Assembly: GCF_040939455.1 (NCBI RefSeq)
Contig: NC_134136.1
Coordinates: forward strand, 105,822,014-105,886,013
Length of the DNA stretch: 64,000 nt
Direction of reading: 5' to 3'
DNA from: Microcebus murinus
Taxonomy: Eukaryota; Chordata; Mammalia; Primates; Cheirogaleidae
Each line of letters opens with the position of its first letter. Within the stretch, counting starts at the first letter, position 1. Of the stretch, positions 51,276-63,130 are shown piece after piece. The notes under the pieces were generated by a model. That model worked only from the letters and a program-made list of their open reading frames with translations. It made no database searches and was not told the DNA's origin. The position numbers were made by a program, and so were the translations under genes.

Positions 51276-51475
51276 CACCATGGTCCTAGGTCAGACTCAG
51301 AGTATCAGCAGCTTGGCATCTCATGTCCATTGAGGAGTATTTTTTGAATAGGTATTTTGAATGTCATTGGTAACATAATTTTAATGTATTGGATATTCTT
51401 GAGATTTCAAACAGTATCACTTACTCTGTCAATTTTTTCCTTTATTTTAGTAAGCAACCATTATTATCCACCTAT

Positions 51476-51663
51476 CTTTTATTTTATTTTATTTTTTAAT
51501 TCCGGATATTATGGGGGTACAAACATTTTGGTTACATGAAATGCATTTGCCTCACTCAAGCCAGGGCTACAAGTGTGTCCTTCCCACATACAATGTGCCC
51601 CCTCTCCATTAGCTGTGGGTTTACCCCCCCACCCCTCTCCTCCCATCTTTTAACCATCTCACA
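51476..51663 (-). mobile_element. Strepsirrhine L1 3' end
   Basis: The + strand shows the reverse complement of the L1 3' UTR: (ttttat)n, ccggatattatgggggtaca, aacattttggttacatgaaa, and the C-rich tract tttaccccccccacccc-like at about 51631-51646. It lies 24 bp before the mariner-like element. Confidence 0.88.
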
Positions 51664-51687
51664 CTTGTTTGCAAAGAGCTTTCAAAA

Positions 51688-51825
51688 TACAGGGTGTTCC
51701 AAGAGTCTCCACACATCAGAAAAATGAACAAACTCATATTTTATATTATATTATATTTTATGTTTTAATACTTTTATATTTATTTCCATTTTCCCTATAT
51801 ATGGTGACTTTTAGGACACCCTGTA
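51688..51825. mobile_element. mariner-like miniature transposon
   Basis: A 134-bp element (51690-51823) is flanked by TA on both sides, the Tc1/mariner target site. Terminal inverted repeats cagggtgttccaagagtctcc and, from the far end, cagggtgtcctaaaagtcacc match at 17 of 21 bases. Weaker complementarity continues inward. The centre is AT-rich and non-coding. It is unlike the human MADE1/HsMar termini I remember. Confidence 0.75.
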
Positions 51826-52381
51826 TAGCGATTAAAATGGTTTGTTTTCTTGTCTTTTCTTCACTGTATCATAATTGATTTTTTATGGTTATGTGAATAT
51901 AGATAGATATGAAAGCACTGAATGATTTTGTGTTTAGATAAAAATTGGATTTTGCATGAGTAAAGAGCTGGTATCACTACAGCTCCTGCTTGAAAATGAT
52001 TTCAGTGCACTGATATCAAACTTTTTTTCTAGACTTTTCCAAAGTAATATAAACCTCATACATAGAACTTTGAACATCTAGTCCTTGATCTAGGATTGAA
52101 CACACATTTCACATCTTGGAGAAAAAAAATTTTTTTGGTTAACTGATCTTTTTATCCCTTCAGGCATTAACCAGTCTTTTTATTTTCCTAGCAGCAGTTC
52201 TGGAGCTAAATTCCCTGAAGGCTAAAGCATCTGTTGGATGGTTCAAATGTATAGTGCTAAAAGTTTGCTTTTGTTGTGTTATTTTTTAGTAGAAGTCCCA
52301 GAAAGAAAAATATGTTCTTGCATATGAAGGCACATTGCAATAAATTTTCACTGATTTAACTCTAATTTTGAACTTTTAATA

Positions 52382-52825
52382 CAGGTTGAGCATCCCTAAT
52401 CTGAAAATATGAAATTTTAAATACTCTGAAATCTGAAACTTTTTGAGCACTGACGTGATATCATAAGTGGAAAATTCCACACCTGACCTTATGTGATAGA
52501 TGACAGTCAAAACATGGCCAAAACTTTGTTTCATGCACAAAATTATTAAAAAATATTAAGCCCTGACTTGAGCATTATACAATTCATCTATGTAACAAAA
52601 AACACTTGTACCCCCTAAATCTATTGAAATAAAAAAATATTGTATAAAATTATCTCTAGGCTCTATGTATAAGGTGTATATGAAACATAAATGGATTTCA
52701 TGTTTAGACTTGGGTCCTGTCCCCAAGACATCTCACTATGTATATGCAAATATTTCAAAATCCAAAAAAGTCTGAAATCCAAAACACTTCTGATCCCAAG
52801 CATTTCAGGTAAGGGAAACTCAACA
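52382..52825. mobile_element. Tigger-family DNA transposon, split by a tiny L1 insertion
   Basis: Ends are caggttgagcatccctaatc and, reverse complement of the far end, catgttgagtttcccttacc, flanked by TA dinucleotides. The interior has aactttgtttcatgcacaaa and ggtgtatatgaaacataaat, typical of a common non-autonomous Tigger in primates. An L1 3' end sits at 52558-52631. Confidence 0.85.
52558..52631 (+). mobile_element. Very short L1 3' end inserted in the Tigger element
   Basis: It reads gtaacaaaaaacacttgtac and cccctaaatctattgaaata followed by an A run, as in L1 3' UTR ends. The TSD aaaaaatatt occurs at 52548-52557 and 52632-52641. The insert is only 74 bp. Confidence 0.78.
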
Positions 52826-53304
52826 TGTATTTCAATCTGAGCTGGCACTAACATGTGATTTTGTAATATATGATTAAGAAATAATATAGTAGAGTAAACT
52901 TCCAGAGTAAACAAATACACCATCTAGGGATATTTAAACATCAGAAACTATTATTTTTCAAATAATACCTTCATAAGGCAATATATATGCTAATATATAG
53001 ATGATTCTTATCTGTTCACCAAAGCAGTCTTGGGGGACTTTAAATATAGGAGTATTTAAGTTAACTGAAATTAATATTGGTCTTAAAAATAGAATTTTTT
53101 AAATAGCCAGGATTTAGATATTTCACTAATTCAATCTAGCCTTTTTGCTGAAAAGTGAAATGAATTGGATAAAATCTCAATAACAAATATTGATAGCTGC
53201 AAATAAGGACAAAATCTCATTGTCAAGAATTTATTAAAGACAAGGTTTTCATGGCCTCTTTTAGTACATATATGCACATAAGATATGCGTCTTTAGCTAT
53301 AGAT

Positions 53305-53500
53305 CAGGGCTTCTCAACTTTGGCACTATTGACATTTTTGGCCAGGATAATTCTTCGCTGTGCTGTCAATCCTTTGCATTAGAGGATGTCTAGCAGCATC
53401 CCTGACTTCTACCCACCCTCTTGAGTTGTGACAACCAAAAATGTCTCCAGATATCATCATGTCCCCTGGGGGACAGAACTACTCTTGGTTGAGAACCATG
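53305..53500 (-). mobile_element. MER20 (hAT-Charlie) transposon
   Basis: The + strand shows the reverse complement of MER20: cttctcaactttggcactat, gacatttttggccaggataa, ctacccaccctcttgagttg, tgacaaccaaaaatgtctcc. It is a second copy, opposite in orientation to the one at 28312-28525. Confidence 0.87.
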
Positions 53501-54269
53501 AGTCTATAATAAACCTTCATCCTATACTTCATATATACAGATATTGATGTTTGAGGTAAGAGCTGAGTCCCATTCTATGACTCTCACTAGTGAGGAAGGA
53601 AAAGTTTAACAGTCCCCCTTAAATACAGACTATCCTCATATCTGCCCAATTCAGGACTCTTCTAATTGATAGTCTTTGCTCTGGTCTAGCACAGAGTCTG
53701 TAAGATCTGCTTTGTGATCTAATGGATCCCTCAATTAATTAATCCAGCAATCAGTCCTGCTTTCTCCCCCTTTTATTCACAGATGTTATTCTTCAATAAA
53801 TCTGTCCTGGCATCTGCTTTCTGGAGGACCCAACCAGTAACACCAATCAATCAATTGAACATTCTGTCCCCTTAGCCTAGATGACACAGGACCTAATTTG
53901 GGCCATTGAGAGTCAAGCCCATACAGTCTTTAAACTCTTGGGTCAGAGTAGCTCTCTTTTTTCTGCTGGAGATGTTGAGGATGCTAAGAGGATGGCAGGG
54001 AGTAAGGCAGTAAGGCTGCCTGAAAACCACCACTGCCAACACCCCACTTTTTTTCTTAACTAACCTGAGTTGAGTTTTCTGTCACTTACAGCTAAGAGTC
54101 CAACCTAATATCCTTTATAATAAAGGGGAAAATGCAGGAACATTAAAGAAAATTAGCATTGAGCTTAAAAATTGTTACAAATGAGCTCATCACAATAACT
54201 ATTAAAAGCTAGGTATATAATGTTCAAGAACTACAGAGCATGCCATCTCCTTAAATTTAAAGATGCTTC

Positions 54270-54447
54270 ATTGGGTGTTGGGCAGGTGAGAGTGCGGAGG
54301 AGGGGATGGGTAAATTCACATCTGACAGGTGTGGTGCGTGCTATTTGGGGGATGGACATGCTTGTAGCTCTGACTTGGGCCGTGCAAAGGCAATTTATGT
54401 AACCAAAGCATTTGTACCCCCGTAATATTCTGAAATAAAAATAAATA
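54270..54447 (+). mobile_element. Strepsirrhine L1 3' end
   Basis: It holds only the 3' UTR: gggtgttgggcaggtgagag, catctgacaggtgtggtgcg, gtgcaaaggcaatttatgta, ending aataaaaataaa. It is closely related to the 3' end of the L1 at 59545-60332. TSD copies (tgcttcatt / tacttcata) are weak. Confidence 0.9.
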
Positions 54448-56999
54448 TACTTCATAAAAAGGTAGGAGACGGCAGAATTATTCCCATTATAGTAGAATGA
54501 CTTTACCAACTACTGCATTTATTCCCTGAAGATTTTCTGCAATCTCATCGTGGAGAAATAATAGATATAGAGTACTAGATAGCAGCTGCCATAAGGTCAT
54601 TGATACACATTAGTTTATATTTCCTGCCATGAGGCTTTCTGCAAACTTAGGTTGACCCATATCCAGCATACCCTACCTCTTCCTATTTCCCATTCCCTGT
54701 TGCTCATATTAGGAAAAGAGAACATTTACATGAGTATTCTATTTGATTTGAACCAATGCCTCAGGCTTGAGAATATTTCAATAACATGCATGCATTTAAG
54801 ACTGTAAAATATGCCTATTTCAGTCCCCCTTTTTAATAGAAAGATTTAGTTGAAAACTCAAAGCCACATTTGTCCACTGAACATTTTTAACAAATCCATT
54901 TGTGAAAAGAAGCACTGACCAGAGCTGCTGGGGATCATTTTTAGGAGCTGGGTCTTCAAAGGTGATTCTGTGTTAGGAAAAGGTACTTGGATGTTTTAGC
55001 TAAGCTTCTGACCACCTGGGATTTGATCATTTGAAGGGGTATTAGTTGTTGACAGACACTAATAGTTACCTTCTATGCCTTTTCTTTTTGAAAACCTATT
55101 AAAAGGTTTGTATTATTGGCTCCCTATTTAAAATGACAGCTTGGGCAGCTGCCCCTTTTACTCTATTTAGAAGAAGGGATCTTACATTTTCTAACATAGA
55201 GTTTCCTCCAATAATTGTCTGCTATGACACCAAAATATTCTTGACCTCCTGGCTGGAGAGAATATTGTCTTGGTCATCTCCTCTGTTGTATTGGAGATAG
55301 CAGTGACACACATGGGTGAATGAGGTCACCCATATTACTTGTCTGGGTCTAAACCAATTAAAAAGGAATGCAAATCGATTTCCTCTCAGAGTTGGAGAAT
55401 CCAGGGGAAACAAAAGCCATACAACAGAAATGCTGCCTAGTTGCGCAGGGAATTGCTATTATTAATATTTAGCATTTGCACACTAACTTATGTTTTTAAA
55501 CTCTCTCATAGTCATTATTTATTGGCAGGTACTCTGTTAAGAAGTAGAAAACTCTAAGATGAGTTTTGAACACAGAAAGACTCCTGGAAGCAATTTACAA
55601 TAGGCTCTTTTTTTTTTTTTTTTTCCGAATGCCTATGACCAAAAGGCGTTTTAAATATGATTTTAAATTGCAAGGGGCCAAGTCATCGACTTCTTGTGTT
55701 TCTTTAGATGCTAATCATATTACTTAGAGAGCTGGCACAGGTCCTGAATTTCTCAGGCTATGCACCACTGATAACAAAAACTATGCAGGCACGGGAGTAG
55801 AAAGATATGAGCAGAGGAAAGGGGAAAAATAGTGCTTCTAAGACCCCGGAATGTAGCTTTGAACCCCTGAGGAACTCACTGGAAGGGGATTAGGAGAATA
55901 CTACTGGGCAGAAGGCTATTCTTTTATTCTTAAGGATGACCCATTCTGCAAAAAAAAAAAAAAAAAAGGAGGAAAAAAGTAAGTAGAAGGCTAAGCCTGG
56001 AGTTGAGAGAGGTGAAAGGATCTCAAAATATCTTAAAATATTTTAGGGACTCCAATTTTGTCTTGGTAAAGATAATGAAATTAAGTTTGCTACTCACTCG
56101 TTCCTCTTAGAAGCTTTTCACTTCCATTTTAACTGTTTGCATTTAATCTCTGAAATAATCATTGTGTTTCCCCTTCAATGTCCTTTTGTAATTTTTTTTT
56201 GCAGTTTTAGTCTCTTTCTCTCTCTGATTCTTTTTCTGAAGAAAATTGATTCGAAGCCATTTTCTCTTCTCTTATTGCTTTATTTAATGTCTCCCTTATG
56301 CTACAGCATAACTGCCTCTTTTCTCCATCCATATCTCCAAATTAGGGGGTCTCTCTCCCTTCTCTATGCAGCATGATGTCTTCACTTTTCTCTATTGTAG
56401 TCTCTTTTATGATTGGCCAACAGCAAAATGAAACGTACTAGAATCCAATTCTAAAAGCACTTTAGAAGGATGGAATCTTATCATTTACTCCCTGAATCAC
56501 TATCATCAGTACAGTTGGTGCAGAACGGTATTCCATTTTGGGGCTCATTGGATAAGTATGAGTTCAACCTGGCATCCATAAAATAACTGGGGGAAAATTT
56601 TGTTCCTTTCTTCCTTTATAGCTCAAAACTTTCTGACTGACCTTGCTTCTTTATTTCTAATTATGCCCTATGGAAAAATAACATTTTTTTCATTTACATT
56701 GTAGAGTGCCTAAGATTTTCCTGGACATTTTATGAACAGCAGTACAATTTCATTTTCATTTCACAGATTATGCAATATAATTTTGGAAAATTGAGCTACA
56801 TGCCCAAGGAAGGATTCAACATTTCCGGAGAACTTAGCATTTTCTGTCTCTCGGAAGACTAAAATTAGATCCTGTTTTAATGGCTGTCCCTGCAACACTG
56901 AGTTCTGTGTAATGAGGATGTTTCTATGTTTTTGCTGACAGACCACTTACTACTATTTGCTGATGTGGAGCTGATGAATTCTGATAATCAATAATAATA

Positions 57000-57115
57000 A
57001 TTGTATAAACATTAACACTTATGAATGCTTGCTTTGTGCCAGACACTGCACAAAGTGATTTATAATAATTATTTCATTTGATCTTTTTAGTAACCCCATG
57101 AGTTAAGAATACAAA
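57000..57115 (-). mobile_element. MIR SINE
   Basis: The + strand shows ttgctttgtgccagacactg, cacaaagtgatttataataa and agtaaccccatgagttaaga. Confidence 0.78.
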
Positions 57116-58119
57116 TGCTCTGGTATAGCAGCATTATTCACTTTTGATCGTTGGCTTAATGTAGATTTTTAAAGCTGTCTGATAGGCTCCCATAACACTT
57201 AATGCACTTATTCTCCATACCACTCCAAAGACACAAAGCCTATCCTGCTGTGAATTCTTGTATTATTATTTTTCATATATGGAGGATTAAAAAATAAACA
57301 CATATTATATTGATACCCAGAAAAAAGACTGGCATTGCTGCTGCCCTGCCCCATTTTGAGGTTTGTAGCAAATACCTCTGGTGCTGGCATCACATCTCAT
57401 CAGCCCACCTCTGATTCCAGTGTCAGCAGCAGTGGACAGTTCTATGCAAGTTCCCTAATTCATCCTGTGTAGCCAGCATCCTATCTCAAAAGGGAGCCCC
57501 GAACCTTGCTGCTTGCTTTTTGTTCTAGATGTCTTTTTTCCCCCAATGCTGTGGGAACCTCCCAGGAGGGGAAGCATAACCACAGGGAAATTAATGTTTT
57601 TGCAGTGACACTCAACCAATGGGTACAGGAGCAGGTGGATAAATGCTCTGGCTTGCCATATTTCAGGCTCTAGCTATCCATGTTCAGATGTATTTTATTT
57701 TGTACACTTCTCACAAGCCCCAGAGAATAGCTTATCTTTCTTTGCTGTTTCATTCTTCTCATTCTCTTACTCCTGTTTCTTAGAATCACATCCTAAATAA
57801 ACTTATTGCACCCAGGTCCTTGTGATGGGGTAACTCCAATGAAGACACCAGGTCTTGGGACAGGCCTCACCACCTTCACACCTGGACACATGGGGAATGC
57901 AGATGTGAATATGTGAATACATAGATTCCAACATTGAATCTATGATGTTGACAATGGGAAGTTTACTTCATCCATTATTTAAGACCTTGTTAGTCAATCA
58001 ACAGATTCTTAACGGTGGATTCAGGCACTGCGTTAGGTACTTCTGCTAAGGCTGGGATTTAGTCCAGTGTCTGATTGAAAAAGAAAAAAAAGCTTCTTGG
58101 GGTTTCTGACTGAGGGCAA

Positions 58120-58620
58120 CAGGAAACAATAGAAAGACTTTAAAATAAGGAGAGTTACCTAATCGGATCTGCATTTTAGGAGGATTACTATACTATAGCT
58201 GCATTGTGGAGAATGGATTAGGAAGCAAGATCAAAATCAGGGAGAAAAATCAGAAGACTGTGTAGTATTTGAGGCAAAGATATTGGAGGCAGGGGAGATG
58301 TGAAGAAGGGAATAAATTTAAGAGATAGTTTGGGGATAAAGCTGACAGAACTTGGCAATGTATCATGCTAGATCGAAAGGTAAGGGTGGATTCCGAAATA
58401 ATACCTGAGTTTTTGGCTTGGGCAATTGGGTGAAAAGTAGTGTTAACAAGATAATCCAAATTAGGAAGGGTAAAATCTTAATGCTGGACTAGGAGGAGAG
58501 GAGGACAATGACGAGTTCTGTTTGGGACATGTTAAGTCTGAGGTGTCTGTGGGACATTCAGGTTGTGGTGTCTAGGAGGCATGGAAGGTAGCTGGGTCTG
58601 AAGCCCGGGAGAAAGATAAG
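58120..58620 (-). mobile_element. L2 LINE region
   Basis: The order aatcggatctgcattttagg, attgtggagaatggattagg, gagtttttggcttgggcaat, gggacatgttaagtctgagg, tgtctgtgggacattcaggt is reversed L2. Confidence 0.78.
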
Positions 58621-58639
58621 TCTGACTTCACTTCAATAA

Positions 58640-60715
58640 TTAAACCAGCAATTTCATCTAATGATGCTAGGACAATTGAACATTCATATGCAAAAAAATG
58701 AACCTCATCCTAAGCCTCATGTTATATAAAAACTAAAAATGGATCAGACACTTAAAAGTAAAATATAAAGCTATAAAATATATAAAACAGAAGAATGTCT
58801 TTGGGATCTAGGGCCAGGCAAAGAATTCTTAGACTTGACACCAAAAGCAAGATCCATAAAAAGAAAACCTGATAAATTCAACTTCATCAAAATTGAAAAT
58901 TATTGCTCTCTAAACGACTCTTTTAAGAAGATGAAAGGATAAGGGAGAAAACAATTTGCAAACCACATATACAATAAAGGAATAGTATCTGGTATATGAA
59001 GAACTATGAAAGCTGAACTGTAAAAATACTTTTGAATTAGAAAATGGATAAAGACATGAGCAGACATTTCACTGATGAGGATATACAGATGGCAAACAAG
59101 TACATGAAAAGTTGTTCAACAGCATTTGTCACTAGGGAAATGTAAATTAAGAGCACAAAGAGATATTCCTACACACATATCAGAATGGCTAAAAATAAAA
59201 AATAATGACAACACCAAATGTCTGTGAAGATGCAGAGAAACTGGATAACTCATACATTACTGGTTTAACATAAAATAATATAGACTCTTTGGAAAAGTTT
59301 GCAGTTTTAACATTAAACATGCAACTACTATATGATCCAGCAATTGCACTCCTGAGTACTTATCCAAGAGAAATAAAAACTTATGTTCACACAAAAATCT
59401 GTACATGAATGTTGGTAGCTTCATGCATAATAATCCAAAACTAGAAATGATGAAGATGTCCTCAAGGAGTGAATGATTAAATAAACTAGGGTATATTCAA
59501 ACCATAGAATACTACTTCAAAATAAAAAGGAACCAAGTATTTTTGCATACCAGTGGACAACAAACATATGAAAAAATGCTCAACATCTCTAATCATCAAG
59601 GAAATGCAAATCAAAACCACAATGAGATATCACTTAACTCCAATGAGAATGGCTTTGATCAAAAAGTCCCAAAACAATAAATGTTGGTGTCAATGTGGAG
59701 AGATAGGAACACTCATACATTGCTGGTGGGAATGCAAACTAGTACAACCTCTGTGGAAAGCAATATGGAGATACCTCAAAGAGATACAAGTAGAACTATG
59801 ATTTGAACCAGCAATCCCATTACTGGGCATCTACCCAAAGGAACAAAAGGCAATCTATAAAAAAGACATCTACACTCGAATGTTTATAGCAGCACAATTC
59901 ACAATTGCAAAGATGTGGAAACAACCCAAGTGCCCATCAGCAGCCAATGAGTGGATCAATAAAATGTGGTATATGTATACCATGAAGTACTACTCAGCCA
60001 CAAAAAGCAATGATGATCTAGCACTTCTTGTATTATCCTGGATAGAGCTAGAGCCCGTTCTATTAAGTGAAGCATCACAAGAATGGAAAAACAAGCACCA
60101 TATGTACTCACCATCAAATTGGTATTAACTGATCAACACTTAAGTGTACATACAGTAATAATATTCATCAGGTGTTGGGCAGGTGGGAGGGGGAGGAGGT
60201 GATGGGTATAATCACACCTAATGGGTGTGGTGCGCACCATCTGGGGACATGCTTGAAGTTCTGACTCAGGTGGGGCAAAGGCAATATATGTAACCTGAAC
60301 ATTTGTACACCTATAATATGCTGAAATAAAAAAAATAGATAAATCTCTAGGGAATCACAGTGACTGAAAAAAGTCAATCTCCAAATATTACATACTATAT
60401 GGTTCCATTTATATAACATTCTTGAAATGACAAAACTATAGAAATGGAGAATAGATTAGTAGTTGCCAGAGGCAGGGGTTGAAGGGAGGGAGATGGATGT
60501 GGCTATAAAAGGGCAACAGGAGAGATCCTTGTAGTGATGAAATGTTCAGTATATTGACTATAGCAATGTCAAAATCCTGGTTGTGACATTGATAGTTTTG
60601 CCAGGTGTACTCCTGGGGGAAACTCAGTAAAATGTACATGGAGTCTATGCCTTACTTCTTACAGCTCCATGTGAATCTATAATTATCTCAAAATTAAAAT
60701 TTAATTTAAAATGTT
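58640..60715 (+). mobile_element. Old L1 (ORF2 end and 3' UTR), interrupted by a younger L1
   Basis: The left part (58640-59544) has diverged ORF2 text such as agacatgagcagacatttca and tatgatccagcaattgcact. The right part (60333-60715) continues with tactatatggttccatttat and the old L1 3' UTR, ending at ctcaaaattaaaatttaattt. Reading frames are destroyed. Confidence 0.87.
59545..60332 (+). mobile_element. 5'-truncated strepsirrhine L1 nested in an older L1
   Basis: It starts near ccagtggacaacaaacatat within ORF2. It carries degraded ORF2 C-terminal frames (59553-59801, ending at a TGA; 59880-60128) and then a 3' UTR with gggcaggtgggagggggagg and aataaaa. The flanking DNA on both sides is the older L1 at 58640-60715. 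The exact left junction is uncertain by about 15 bp. Confidence 0.9.
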
Positions 60716-60780
60716 GAGATCTGGTAGCTCTCAGTAATACTTTAAAGACTGAATTTTCATAAGATTAGTTATATTGGATA

Positions 60781-60945
60781 TTATTATTATTATTATTTGA
60801 GATAGTATCTCACTCAGTTTCCCAGGCTGGAGTGCAGTGGTGTAATCAAAGCTCACTGTAACTTCCAACTCCTGGGCTTAAGTGATCCTCCTGCCTCAGC
60901 CTCCTGAGTAGCTGGGACTATAGGTGCATGCCACCATGCCTGGCC
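60781..60945 (-). mobile_element. Free Alu monomer (FLAM-like) with (TTA)n tail
   Basis: A single monomer runs from gagatagtatctcactcag to ccaccatgcctggcc, preceded by (TTA)n. It lacks a second monomer, as in fossil Alu monomers. Confidence 0.88.
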
Positions 60946-61219
60946 TTAATATTAATTATAAGGTCCTGTCAGTATTTCTTTTTAAGAATCTACAAGCTTA
61001 GATTTACTTTTGAAGCAATAGAGCATTAGTTTTCATATTAAAAATTCAGAAAGCTTCAACAGCAGATAATTTTGGGGTAATAAGAAAAAAGAACTAAGAT
61101 TTATTTTTTATTACAAAAAAAAAACCAACCCAAAACCAGTTCTTAAGGAACTAACAGGCCAAATGAGGAAATAAGACCAGGATATGTGAAACATAACAGT
61201 GTCTGGTCAAAGGCTAATT

Positions 61220-61500
61220 TCTGAGTAATTAGTTCAAATGTTCTCTGGAGGAGGCTGAGCTTGAGCTGGATCTGCAGTCACATCTGGATTGAAGGAATCC
61301 TTCCAGCACTTGACAAATAGCAAGAAAAAGCATCCAGAAGCAGCAGGTGTCAAGATTTGGAGACTTGCCTCTTTTCGGGGAGAGCATTTGTTTTGCTTGT
61401 TTGAGCATAGAGGGAGCTAAGAAGGAGTATTGATAATGGAGGTATTTGAACTTGATCCTGAGGACAGAGGTGAGTCAAAGTTTTAAGCATGATCATTGAG
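61220..61500 (-). mobile_element. L2 LINE remnant
   Basis: ctctggaggaggctgagctt, gagctggatctgcagtcaca, gtatttgaacttgatcctga and agttttaagcatgatcattg fit reversed L2. Confidence 0.6.
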
Positions 61501-61504
61501 AACT

Positions 61505-61715
61505 CAGATGCGGGGGTTTGACTGCCTGGTCTGACCATGTCATTTCCCAACTGAGAGCCACTGGGAAGGCACTTAAACTTTCTAAGCCTCTGCTATTGTA
61601 TCTGAAAATGATACTACTCATGCGGTACTACTCTGAGGTACTTCAGAAACTAGTTGTTAGCACTAAGTGAGATAATGTATGTCAAATCCTTGGCACAGTG
61701 CCTGGCAAATAGTCT
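61505..61715 (+). mobile_element. MIR SINE
   Basis: Matches are gggtttgactgcctggtctg, cacttaaactttctaagcct, cactaagtgagataatgtat and ggcacagtgcctggcaaata. Confidence 0.78.
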
Positions 61716-61739
61716 CACTTGGCATATATTGGCTCTGAG

Positions 61740-61870
61740 CTGGTAGTGACAATGATGTGTTCTCTGCAAAGTTTGTAAACAGCTTGGGGGCAGAGATCAT
61801 GGCTTATCTTTGACCATCCGACCCCTAGGACACTCCTGGCACACAGTAGGAGCCTTACTAAATTAAAATG
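61740..61870 (+). mobile_element. L2 LINE 3' end
   Basis: Matches are aacagcttgggggcagagat, catggcttatctttgaccat, accctaggacactcctggca-like text and cacagtaggagccttac. Confidence 0.72.
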
Positions 61871-62639
61871 GAAAAAGTAGTATTCTTAAAAGATTAACTT
61901 GACAGCAATTGCCTAATCAGATGGAAGATGGAAAGACCTTATACATGAAGCACAAGTAGAAGGCTCCTCACGACAAGGGCCACAAGAAAAGATTGGTTCC
62001 AGCAGGAATGATAAGGAATAGGTAAATAACGAAAGATGCATTGGAAAACATAGTTCCTGGATTTTGATTTCATTTTAACTATGAACAGATGCCAAGCTTG
62101 ACTTCAGTATGCATATTCGGCCTGTTTTGGAGAGAAAGCTCAATGTAGTCAAAAGAACATGAGTTTCAAAGTCAAATAAACACTGCTCTGTCCCTTATGT
62201 CATTTATGTGATTTTAAGTAATGTATTTGCTCTTTCAGTGTCTGTAGTGAACACTGCGCTGCTCCATGCTAAACCCCCTCTTCAGGGTGTTTGCACTCAG
62301 GCTCCAGCTGCTTTGTGATTGGCTGCTGGCCCACAGCTGGGGCCCTCACTGGCACCTGATCTCAGCGAACAGCCTCACACAAAGTTACACCCCCTCCCAA
62401 AGAGAGAGGCATATGGCCAAGGACTGGCTGATGAAGGAATTAAAAAATCTCCACCCATTTGATTTACTGGGGACAACTTTGAAAGGCCAAACCAACTCCC
62501 GAACTTCCCTGTAGACTCCTGCTATAGCCTCAATTCCAAGTGCATTGTTGATCAGATTTTCCTCTGCACCATTATGCTGCTTTCACTTCCTTAGAGGTAT
62601 AAATGCTGATAGTATTTCCCAGTACCACCATAATCCTTC

Positions 62640-62790
62640 TTCAAGCAATTCTCTAACTGCTTCTGCTTCTGCTTTGGTGCCCAGTCTCAGAGTGTGTCTT
62701 TTATTCCTCATCTGTAAAATGGGGAAAAAAAGACACATAGTTGCCAGAGAGGGTTGTGGTGAGAATAAAACAAGATCATGTGCTTGACAC
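62640..62790 (+). mobile_element. MIR SINE fragment
   Basis: Matches are attcctcatctgtaaaatgg, ggaaaaaaagacacatagtt and agggttgtggtgagaataaa. Confidence 0.72.
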
Positions 62791-62807
62791 AAAACCATGT
62801 TCAAGAA

Positions 62808-63130
62808 ATGATGGCTGATGGATGAATCTTGAGGACATTATGCTAGCTGAAATAAGCCAGTCACGAAAAGACAAATTCTGCATCATTCCACTTATATGAG
62901 GTAGAGTAGCCAAATTCATTGAGACAGAAAGTAGAATGGTGGTTGCCAGGGGCTGGGAGACAGGAGGAAATGGGGAGTTAATTAATGAGTACAGAGTTTG
63001 AGTTTTGCAAGATGAAATATTCTGAACATCCATTGCACAACATGAATATATCTAACATTACTGAACTTTACACTAAAAATGGTTAAGATGGTAAATTTTA
63101 TGTTTTTTTTAACCACAATTTGAAAAAAAA
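62808..63130 (+). mobile_element. Old L1 3' end
   Basis: It reads gatgaatcttgaggacatta, aataagccagtcacgaaaag, cattccacttatatgaggta and tggttgccaggggctgggag, and ends in an A-rich tail. Confidence 0.88.

Noticed and set aside
59553..60128. Possible L1 ORF2 gene
   Set aside because: It is only the truncated C-terminal end with stops and frameshifts, so it is annotated as part of the L1.
62225..62520. GC-richer segment considered as a promoter or an LTR
   Set aside because: It has few CpGs, no convincing LTR ends and no duplication, so the evidence is too weak to list.
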